NCBI GenBank assembly: GCA_023418475.1
Contig: JAEZZO010000048.1
Coordinates: 1-64,000 of the forward strand
DNA length: 64,000 nucleotides
Direction of reading: 5' to 3'
DNA from: Bacillota bacterium
Lineage (GTDB): Bacteria; Bacillota; Clostridia; Lachnospirales; Lachnospiraceae
Shown: positions 1 to 7,127 of the stretch, one piece after another
Numbering within the stretch: position 1 is the first letter of the stretch
How the letters are laid out: every line of letters begins with the position of its first letter
Notes under the pieces: model-generated
What the model was told of the DNA's origin: nothing
Databases searched by the model: none
What the model saw: the letters and a program-made list of their open reading frames with translations, nothing else
Position numbers and translations under genes: made by a program

Positions 1-2
1 CA

Positions 3-398
3 CTAAGAGAGCAAGAGCTTCTTCACAGGCAGAAGGAAGTATTGGAGAGCCTGGGATATGAAATAGAGTATTTTGGTGGAAATGAATTCTCTGTTAGGGC
101 AGTTCCTGCGGATCTATTCGGTATTTCCGAGAAGGAATTGCTGCTGGAATTCATTGATGAATTGGCGGAAGATACGGTAGTGAGCACAATGAATGCCAAT
201 TCAATACTGGAACGGGTAGCATCTTTGTCCTGTAAAGCGGCGGTTAAGGCAAATCATGTATTATCGGGGGAAGAGGCTTCTGTCTTAATTAAGGAGCTGC
301 TGACACTGGATAATCCCTATCACTGTCCACATGGGAGACCGGTAATTGTCTCGATGAGCCAATATGAACTGGAACGTAAATTTAAACGAGTGTTGTAA
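3..398 (+). CDS. mutL: DNA mismatch repair protein MutL, C-terminal part (start outside window)
   Basis: This is the last 131 residues of MutL; the reading frame is open from the first bases of the window, so the start lies upstream. MutL couples MutS mismatch recognition to strand incision. The visible part is the C-terminal dimerisation and nuclease region. It shows the FGGN...VRAVPADLF stretch and the late CPHGRP motif, which belongs to the zinc/endonuclease site of MutL homologues from bacteria lacking MutH. A TTG at 42 is an internal leucine codon, not a start. The gene lies 95 bp upstream of miaA in the usual mutL-miaA order of Clostridia. The family call is secure. Confidence 0.93.
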   Translation, partial: LREQELLHRQKEVLESLGYEIEYFGGNEFSVRAVPADLFGISEKELLLEFIDELAEDTVVSTMNANSILERVASLSCKAAVKANHVLSGEEASVLIKELLTLDNPYHCPHGRPVIVSMSQYELERKFKRVL

Positions 399-493
399 GG
401 CTAAATTCATTCGTCATGTTTCTAAACAAAAAGCAAGAGCCTGCTTGTACGCTTTTACTACAACTAACAAAAGGAGTATCAGAAAGGAAATCT

Positions 494-1441
494 ATGAACC
501 GGAAACCATTAATAATTTTAACCGGACCAACCTCGGTAGGAAAAACAGCGTTATCCATTGCGCTGGCTAAGAATATAAATGGTGAGATTATTTCAGCCGA
601 TTCCATGCAGGTTTATCGAAAAATGGATATCGGAACCGCAAAAATAACACTGGAAGAGATGGACGGTGTACCGCATTATCTGATGAATGAGCTGGAACCC
701 GACGAAGAATTTAATGTAGTTAAGTTTCAACAGCTGGCTAAGAAATATATACAGCAGATATACGAAAAAAATAAAATACCAATTCTGGTTGGCGGGACCG
801 GCTTCTATATACAGGCAGTACTTTATGATATAGATTTTACAGAAAATGAGACAGATACTGCTTACCGGGCGGAATTAGAACAACTTTTAGAAGAACGCGG
901 CGGGGATTATCTGTATGAATTGCTGAAGGAAATAGATACCGATAGTGCGGTGGCAATCCACCCCAATAACAGTAAGAAGGTAATTCGCGCTCTTGAATAT
1001 GCAAGAATGACTGGAGAAAAAATATCGGAGCATAACAGGGAACAAAGACAGAAGTCCTCTCCCTATCAGTTCTGCTATTTTGTATTAAATAGAGATAGAG
1101 CAAGTTTATATGAGAATATAAATAAGCGTGTGGAGCTTATGCTTAGGAACGGTTTATTGGAAGAGGTAAAACAACTCAAAGATCTGGGTTATACAAGAGA
1201 ATTGGTATCCATGCAGGGTCTGGGATATAAAGAGCTTCTGGCTTATTTGGAGGGTGAAGTAACGCTTGAAGAGGCAGTTGAAATATTGAAAAGAGATACC
1301 AGACATTTTGCAAAGCGCCAGATTACCTGGTTTAAACGGGAAAAGGAAGTAATTTGGGTAAATAAGGAAGAATTTATATCGGATCAGGAAGTGTTAGGCT
1401 ATATTCTTTATCATTTGCATGAGAAAAATATCCTCATGTAG
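494..1441 (+). CDS. miaA: tRNA dimethylallyltransferase MiaA
   Basis: The protein (315 aa) transfers a dimethylallyl group to N6 of A37 in tRNAs that read UNN codons. It has the P-loop GPTSVGKT near residue 8, the DSMQVYRKMDIGTAK substrate-binding stretch, GGTGFYIQA, and the C-terminal QGLGYKE...RHFAKRQITWFKR region typical of MiaA. The frame is open upstream to 416, but the ATG at 494 has an AAAGGA site five bases before it and gives the family-standard N-terminus MNRKPLIILTGPTSVGK, so it is preferred. No hfq-like gene follows, although hfq is a common downstream neighbour in other bacteria. Confidence 0.96.
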   Translation: MNRKPLIILTGPTSVGKTALSIALAKNINGEIISADSMQVYRKMDIGTAKITLEEMDGVPHYLMNELEPDEEFNVVKFQQLAKKYIQQIYEKNKIPILVGGTGFYIQAVLYDIDFTENETDTAYRAELEQLLEERGGDYLYELLKEIDTDSAVAIHPNNSKKVIRALEYARMTGEKISEHNREQRQKSSPYQFCYFVLNRDRASLYENINKRVELMLRNGLLEEVKQLKDLGYTRELVSMQGLGYKELLAYLEGEVTLEEAVEILKRDTRHFAKRQITWFKREKEVIWVNKEEFISDQEVLGYILYHLHEKNILM

Positions 1442-1862
1442 AGCTTAATATCATATGTTGAAATAAGGAAATAAGTTGTGTGTTGAAAAAGCGATGTTTA
1501 TATTACATAATACTATTATGTAAACCAAGAAAGAAATATAAAAGTAAAATGTAAGAGTATAATGCAAGATCAAAAATTAAATTGAATACAAAGGATTAAG
1601 TAAACATAAAAGTTTATGTAAAACAATTAAAATATATAAGCTATATGTACAAGCTATAAGTAAAAGAAAAATGTAAAAGAAATGAATAAGAGTAAAGCAT
1701 TATAAAAGAAATAAGTAGTAAAACAAGTAGTAAAACACATGAAGGAAGCAGGTAAGTATGACGGATCATTACAGCAGAATGCGGATCCTATAGTTCAGAT
1801 AGGAAAATGGAAGATTTGCTTGCTGAAAAGGTCATGTCGTAATGAGAAACCAGGAGGAAAAG
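1442..1862 (+). other. A-rich intergenic stretch with short inverted repeats
   Basis: About 420 bp without a convincing gene. The plus strand is very rich in A and poor in C, with recurring short words such as GTAAAA and a direct repeat AAGTAGTAAAAC near 1711-1736. Two small palindromes are present: TTACATAA-TACTA-TTATGTAA at 1503-1523 and ACATAAA-AG-TTTATGT near 1605-1620. A frame from 1739 to 1969 is only a shadow of the downstream gene. Function is unknown; it may hold the promoter of the PLP enzyme at 1863. Confidence 0.4.
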
Positions 1863-3155
1863 ATGTTGGAAAAACCGGAATTAAAGGAAGTATATTATAC
1901 CTTGGGAATCGATGCAAAAGTAATTTCGTTCTGCGAGGATATCGAGAAAGATCTGTCAGAACGATTTAATTCTATTGATAAAACAGCGGAAATAAACCAG
2001 ATGAAGGTTTTAAAGGCAATGCAGGATAACCGGTTGAGCGATGTGCATTTTGCAGCGACTACCGGTTATGGCTATAATGATATCGGAAGGGATACGCTGG
2101 AAAAGGTATATGCCGATGTGTTCCGCGCGGAGGACGCCTTAGTAAGGCCGCAGCTGATCAGTGGAACACATGCGTTGACGATAGCCCTTTCCGGTAATTT
2201 AAGACCGAAGGATGAAATATTATCGCCGGTCGGAAAACCCTATGATACCTTGGAGGGAGTAATTGGAATAACTCCTTCGAAAGGTTCTTTGGCTGAATAT
2301 GGCATCACCTATGCACAAGTTGATTTATTACCGGACGGCGGCTTTGACTGGGAGAATATCAAGTCGGCTATCAATGAAAGAACAAAACTGGTAACTATTC
2401 AACGTTCGAAAGGGTATGCCAGCAGACCAACTCTCTCCGTAGAAAGAATTGCAGAGCTGATTCGTTTTGTGAAGCAGCAGAAACCGGAAGTAATTTGCAT
2501 GGTAGACAACTGTTACGGTGAATTCGTGGATACGATAGAACCCAGTGAGGTTGGAGCGGATCTGTGCGTTGGATCTTTGATCAAAAATCCGGGAGGCGGA
2601 CTGGCGCCTATCGGCGGTTATATAGTAGGTAAAAGAGAATATGTTGAGAATGCGGCTTACCGGCTTACGGCTCCGGGACTGGGGAAAGAAGTAGGTGCAA
2701 CCCTGGGGATTAATTCTTCCCTTTTTCAAGGATTGTTTCTTGCACCTACTGTTGTTTCTGGTGCGTTAAAAGGTGCAATCTTTGCTGCTAATATTTATGA
2801 AAAGCTGGGTTTTAGCGTGATTCCTAACTCTACTGAGGAGAGATATGATATTATTCAGGCTGTTACCTTGCAGTCTGCAGAGGCAGTGATTGCTTTCTGC
2901 AAGGGGATACAGGCGGCGGCTCCGGTGGATAGTTATGTTTTACCGGAGCCTTGGGCTATGCCAGGCTATAACTGTGATGTCATCATGGCAGCAGGAGCTT
3001 TTGTTCAGGGTTCCTCCATAGAGCTTTCAGCCGATGCGCCGATAAAGCCGCCTTATACGGTGTTTTTCCAGGGAGGATTGACCTGGTTTCATGCAAAATT
3101 CGGGATTCTGATGTCCCTTCAGAAGCTTTTTGAAAGCGGTATAATTCAATTATAA
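1863..3155 (+). CDS. Methionine gamma-lyase family (aluminium-resistance, YnbB-like) PLP enzyme
   Basis: The 430-aa protein belongs to the fold-type I PLP enzymes annotated as methionine gamma-lyase family or aluminium resistance protein (PF06838). Visible signatures are the TTGYGYNDIGRDTLE stretch near the N-terminus, LISGTHAL, the MVDNCYGEF aspartate region that would contact the PLP pyridine nitrogen, and SLIKNPGGGLAPIGGY, whose lysine is the expected Schiff-base residue. I chose the ATG at 1863 because AGGAGG at 1853-1858 lies properly spaced before it; the ATG at 1842 has no comparable site. The physiological substrate of this family is not settled. It sits between miaA and DUF4321/radC, as in related Clostridia. 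Confidence 0.9.
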   Translation: MLEKPELKEVYYTLGIDAKVISFCEDIEKDLSERFNSIDKTAEINQMKVLKAMQDNRLSDVHFAATTGYGYNDIGRDTLEKVYADVFRAEDALVRPQLISGTHALTIALSGNLRPKDEILSPVGKPYDTLEGVIGITPSKGSLAEYGITYAQVDLLPDGGFDWENIKSAINERTKLVTIQRSKGYASRPTLSVERIAELIRFVKQQKPEVICMVDNCYGEFVDTIEPSEVGADLCVGSLIKNPGGGLAPIGGYIVGKREYVENAAYRLTAPGLGKEVGATLGINSSLFQGLFLAPTVVSGALKGAIFAANIYEKLGFSVIPNSTEERYDIIQAVTLQSAEAVIAFCKGIQAAAPVDSYVLPEPWAMPGYNCDVIMAAGAFVQGSSIELSADAPIKPPYTVFFQGGLTWFHAKFGILMSLQKLFESGIIQL

Positions 3156-3432
3156 TAGAAATGCAGGAACCGGTATAAAGGTTGCGTGTCCACTACAGGC
3201 ATGTACTGTTTTGGCATTTGGCATGTATAGGGAAAATATATACCGGATGCTTAGCAATTAAAATTTACCCGCAGACGTAACAGTGACATACAGATGAGCC
3301 AAATTATTGATTTAAAGTATACAAATTTATAATATTATGGTAAAATGTTATTTGTTTATGATATCAACCTATGAAAGTGATATCCTATTACGAAAGCAAA
3401 TAATACGGAATGGCAGGAACGGAGATAAGTAT

Positions 3433-3717
3433 ATGGCGAGAACAGCGAAACCTTTGGGAAAAAATAACTGGGCGCTTTTTCTTCTTCTTTTACTTGGAAT
3501 TGTTGTAGGCAGCATTGCAGGACATTTATTAAAGGAAGTAAAATATCTTGGCTGGCTCGATAACGGATTAAATTTTGCCATCGAAGATTCCAAGACGGGT
3601 AATGTTTTTACACTTGATCTAGGTGTTATCATCATTTACTTTGGTCTTAGGATTAAAATTACGATTGGAAGTGTAATCGGAGCAATTGCCTCCGTTTTCA
3701 TTTATAAAAGGTTATAA
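3433..3717 (+). CDS. DUF4321 small membrane protein
   Basis: A 94-residue protein with two hydrophobic segments: residues about 13-30 (WALFLLLLLGIVVGSIAGHL) and about 65-92, joined by a polar loop containing KEVKYLGWLD. Length, topology and place upstream of radC/mreB match the DUF4321 family found in this neighbourhood in Clostridia. A longer frame from 3337 is open, but the ATG at 3433 has a GGAG site and gives the usual MARxxKPxGKNxW start. A possible promoter (TTGATT, 15-bp spacer, TATAAT) lies around 3307-3333. The molecular function is unknown. Confidence 0.85.
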   Translation: MARTAKPLGKNNWALFLLLLLGIVVGSIAGHLLKEVKYLGWLDNGLNFAIEDSKTGNVFTLDLGVIIIYFGLRIKITIGSVIGAIASVFIYKRL

Positions 3718-3871
3718 ACGAGTATTCATAATCCAAACTGATTTCCTGGAGAGAAAAACAGGGAGGAGATCTTTTGTAAGAATTGAAAGATAAAACCTTT
3801 TGAAGATAAGAAGGTAGAAACTTTTGGAATACAAGAATGATCTCTCTTTCCCTATAGCAGGGAGGATTTGA

Positions 3872-4570
3872 ATGAAAGAAAATTATTTAACGGTGAAAGA
3901 ATTACCGGTGTCAGAACGCCCTTATGAAAAATGTGAAAAGTATGGTACCGGAGCTTTATCCGATGCCGAGCTTCTGGCGGTTATTTTACGAACTGGAACC
4001 AAACAGCGCAGAGCGATTGATCTTGCGGTATCCATATTAAACTATCCATCTGCACATACCGGATTAAAGGGTCTTAATTATCTCACGATAAAAGAGCTGA
4101 CGCAGATAAAGGGTGTCGGAAGGGTAAAAGCAATCGAACTTCTTTGCCTGACGGAAATTACAAAACGTATGTCCAAGGAAGTACAGCAAGAGAAGCTTAG
4201 ACTTATCACACCGCAGACGGTAGCAGATTATTATATGCAGGATTTGAGGCATCTGACCATAGAGCAGGTTGTACTTCTGATGCTGGATTCAAAGAACAAA
4301 TTGATTAAGGATATGATTATATCGGAAGGAACCGTCAATACTTCGATTATGCCTATCAGAGAAATATTTGTACAGGCCGTAAAATATGAAGCGGTCAATA
4401 TTATTCTTATGCATAATCATCCGAGTGGAGATCCGACTCCGAGTGCGGAGGATTTAAGAGTTACAAAACGGCTATCAGAAGCTGGAGGTTTAATTGGAAT
4501 TACCTTAATGGATCACATTATCATAGGCGATAATCGGTATATCAGCTTAAAGGAACAGGGTTATTTCTAA
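3872..4570 (+). CDS. radC: RadC family JAB/MPN-domain protein
   Basis: The 232-aa protein has the UPF0758/RadC layout. An N-terminal helix-hairpin-helix part (SERPYEKCEKYG, LSDAELLAVILRTGT, LTQIKGVGRVKAIEL) is followed by a JAMM metalloprotease-like domain with LMHNHPSGDPTPSAED near residues 173-188, supplying the metal-binding histidines and aspartate. Despite the name, a role in radiation repair has not been substantiated for the family. The start has a GGGAGG site nine bases upstream. It lies directly before mreB, the standard arrangement in many Firmicutes and proteobacteria. Confidence 0.94.
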   Translation: MKENYLTVKELPVSERPYEKCEKYGTGALSDAELLAVILRTGTKQRRAIDLAVSILNYPSAHTGLKGLNYLTIKELTQIKGVGRVKAIELLCLTEITKRMSKEVQQEKLRLITPQTVADYYMQDLRHLTIEQVVLLMLDSKNKLIKDMIISEGTVNTSIMPIREIFVQAVKYEAVNIILMHNHPSGDPTPSAEDLRVTKRLSEAGGLIGITLMDHIIIGDNRYISLKEQGYF

Positions 4571-4628
4571 CTTGATATCGCCTTGTCAAAACATAGTAAA
4601 TAAGCAATATAGGAGGTTACAGAAAATC

Positions 4629-5651
4629 ATGGCTTCAAAAATATTCGGAATAGATTTCGGTACGAGTACAATTAAGATATATAAGAAGGGACAGGGAATT
4701 CTGTTGGATGAACGCAATATTATTGCAATATCCAATAGTAAAAATGTGATCGCCACCGGAAACGAGGCATTTGAGATGTATGAAAAGGCACCATCCAATA
4801 TTACGGTAACTTATCCTGTAAGAAATGGCGTCATAGCAGATGTTGCGAATATGATGGCTTTGCTGAAAAGCTTTATGTATCAGATAAATGGTGGAAAGCG
4901 TTTTGGTGCAGATGATTATATTGTTGCAACGCCCACGGATATTACAGAAGTTGAGCGTCGTTCTTTTTACGACTTAATTGCAAGCTCAGGCTTAAAGGTA
5001 GGCCGCATCAGGATTGTAGAAAAGCCGATTGCCGATGCGGTAGGTGCGGGATTGGATGTAATGACGGCAAGAGGTGTTATGATCGTTGATATTGGTGCGG
5101 ATACAACAGAAGTTTCCATACTGTCATTAGGCGGAATTGTACTCAGTAAATTGATTCCGGTCGGAGGCAATAAGCTTGATGAAGCGATTAAAAGTATTGT
5201 AAAAAAGAAATACAATCTTTTAATAGGTGATAAAACAGCAGAAAATATTAAGAAAAAGCTTGCTTGTGCATTTCCGACATTGGAGGCATCTGTAAAATGC
5301 TACGGGCGTGATGTTGTTACGGGATTGCCAAGTGAAATGGATATTAACTCGACGGACGTGTATGAAGCAATTTCAGAATATATGTACTCCATTATGGATG
5401 CAATAAAGATTATTCTAGAGAGAACTCCGCCGGAAATCTCTTCTGATATTATTGACAGTGGCATCTATATTACAGGAGGATCTGCTAATATATTTGCTTT
5501 AGATGAATTTCTTCATAAAGAAACGGATTTAAAGATAAATATTTGTCCGGATGCGTCTAATACGGTAGTCATCGGACTTGGAAAAATCATGGAAGAACAT
5601 AGACTTTCCTCTCTGGCAGATGTTCCGCGTTCCAAAACATTATTAAATTAG
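4629..5651 (+). CDS. mreB: Rod shape-determining protein MreB
   Basis: This actin-like ATPase (340 aa) forms membrane-associated filaments that direct lateral-wall synthesis. Phosphate-1 motif FGIDFGTSTIKIY is at the N-terminus; VMIVDIGADTTEVSIL (phosphate-2) and the adenosine motif IYITGGSANI are also visible. The ATG at 4629 is chosen because AGGAGG at 4611-4616 precedes it; the frame stays open upstream to 4572. It heads the shape/division cluster mreB-mreC-mreD-PBP2-minCDE. It is about the usual length. Whether it corresponds to MreB, Mbl or MreBH of Bacillus cannot be decided from this sequence alone. Confidence 0.95.
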   Translation: MASKIFGIDFGTSTIKIYKKGQGILLDERNIIAISNSKNVIATGNEAFEMYEKAPSNITVTYPVRNGVIADVANMMALLKSFMYQINGGKRFGADDYIVATPTDITEVERRSFYDLIASSGLKVGRIRIVEKPIADAVGAGLDVMTARGVMIVDIGADTTEVSILSLGGIVLSKLIPVGGNKLDEAIKSIVKKKYNLLIGDKTAENIKKKLACAFPTLEASVKCYGRDVVTGLPSEMDINSTDVYEAISEYMYSIMDAIKIILERTPPEISSDIIDSGIYITGGSANIFALDEFLHKETDLKINICPDASNTVVIGLGKIMEEHRLSSLADVPRSKTLLN

Positions 5652-5750
5652 TGCGTAGTAATATTACTAGAAGAATACTGGAAACAAAAAGTTTATATGT
5701 GAAGTAGTGAATACTATCCTTCTTCAGAATTAAAAAGATGGAGATATGTT

Positions 5751-6602
5751 ATGAGGCGAAGAACAAAAATAAATTTAAATCCGAAACATGTTCTTATCGC
5801 ATGCATTGTATTACTGGTGGGTTTAATTATCTTTTCCTTCCGTTATGGCGATAAATTGTCGCCGGTCAAGGAAGGTGTCGGTGTTGTGATAACACCGATG
5901 CAGAGAGGAATTAATACGGTAGGAACCTTTATTTCGAATAAATTAGATGATTTTAAAAGTATTAACGAATTGCAGGCGGAAAATCAAAAGCTGGAGGAGC
6001 AGATCAATACACTTTCTTATCAAAACAAACTTTTGTTGCAGGATAAATCTGAATTGGAAGGACTTCGTGAATTGTTTAAGCTAAATGATAAGTTTTCAGA
6101 TTATCCTATGGTTGCCGCACGAGTGATCAGTAAAGAATCATCAAATTGGTACAGTACTTTTAAGATAGATAAAGGAAGCAAAGACGGTATAAAAAAGGAC
6201 ATGAATATCTTGGCGGGTTATGGTTTAGCAGGTATCATAACCGAGGTACATTATAATTATTCGCTGGTAAGAGCCATTATCGATGATAATAGTAAGCTTT
6301 ACGGAATGTTTCAAAAGACATCCGACACCTGTGTCGTGGAAGGTGACTTAGAGCTTATGGACAGCGGAAAGATTAAGGTTAAATTCATTAATAAAAATGC
6401 ACAGATAAGTGATGGAGATGAGGTAGTAACCTCTCATGACAGTCCGAATTATTTACAGGGTATTTCAATCGGATATATCAGTGACATAAAACTGGATTCT
6501 AATAATATGACAAAATCGGCATATTTAACCCCGACAGTTGATTTTCAACATCTGGAAGAAGTTTTAATTATTACGGAGTTAAAAGAGCCTTTGATAGATT
6601 AA
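5751..6602 (+). CDS. mreC: Rod shape-determining protein MreC
   Basis: The 283-aa protein is a bitopic scaffold of the elongasome that contacts PBP2. It has a basic N-terminus (MRRRTKINLNPKH), one membrane helix at about residues 12-30, a coiled-coil region around 65-105 (INELQAENQKLEEQINTL), and the paired beta-barrel periplasmic-type domain with DKGSKDGIKKDM and GLAGIITEV. These are hallmarks of MreC. It is followed 12 bp later by mreD, so the two are very likely co-transcribed and translated together. Confidence 0.94.
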   Translation: MRRRTKINLNPKHVLIACIVLLVGLIIFSFRYGDKLSPVKEGVGVVITPMQRGINTVGTFISNKLDDFKSINELQAENQKLEEQINTLSYQNKLLLQDKSELEGLRELFKLNDKFSDYPMVAARVISKESSNWYSTFKIDKGSKDGIKKDMNILAGYGLAGIITEVHYNYSLVRAIIDDNSKLYGMFQKTSDTCVVEGDLELMDSGKIKVKFINKNAQISDGDEVVTSHDSPNYLQGISIGYISDIKLDSNNMTKSAYLTPTVDFQHLEEVLIITELKEPLID

Positions 6603-6614
6603 GAGGTAAGTTTA

Positions 6615-7124
6615 GTGAAGCGTTTGATAGTATATATTTTAGAAATCTTATTATGCTTTTTGATCCAGAGTTCATTGTACCATTATGTTAGTCTGGCAGA
6701 TATTATGCCGAATCTGCTGCTTATTCTTGTGGCTTCTAATGCTTATATGCGAGGAAGAATGTCTGGACTTATGCTTGGGTTGTTTAGTGGATTGCTTATC
6801 GATCTGACTAGCGGAAATTCTGTTGTAGGATTATATGCTCTCATTTATATGGTGATTGGTTATATAATCGGCTTTACAAACAAATACTATTCAAATGATG
6901 ACTATACCTTACCTATTCTTATTATTGCTTTTAGTGATATGGTATATAGTTTTCTTGTATATGTATCTGAATTTTTGCTCCGTGGGCGCTTGAATTTTTT
7001 ATTTTACTTCAGAAGAATAATCTTACCTGAAATTGTCTATACGGTTGCTGTTTCCGTGTTTTTATATAAGCTGCTGCATGTGATCAATAATCTTCTGGAG
7101 CATAAGCCTGATAAGGAGGTATAA
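6615..7124 (+). CDS. mreD: Rod shape-determining protein MreD
   Basis: A 169-residue, strongly hydrophobic protein with about five membrane spans, as expected for MreD, the polytopic partner of MreC. The GTG at 6615 follows an AGAGGTAAG ribosome site. Typical features are the polar PNLLLILVASNAYMRGRM turn and GLFSGLLIDLTSGNSVGLY-like segment near residues 50-75. It lies between mreC and the PBP2 gene with only 12 and 3 bp gaps, which fits a single operon. Confidence 0.92.
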   Translation: MKRLIVYILEILLCFLIQSSLYHYVSLADIMPNLLLILVASNAYMRGRMSGLMLGLFSGLLIDLTSGNSVVGLYALIYMVIGYIIGFTNKYYSNDDYTLPILIIAFSDMVYSFLVYVSEFLLRGRLNFLFYFRRIILPEIVYTVAVSVFLYKLLHVINNLLEHKPDKEV

Positions 7125-7127
7125 GGC

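Noticed and set aside
1739..1969. 76-codon frame before the PLP enzyme
   Set aside because: Overlaps the start of the PLP enzyme in another frame and has no family-like sequence.
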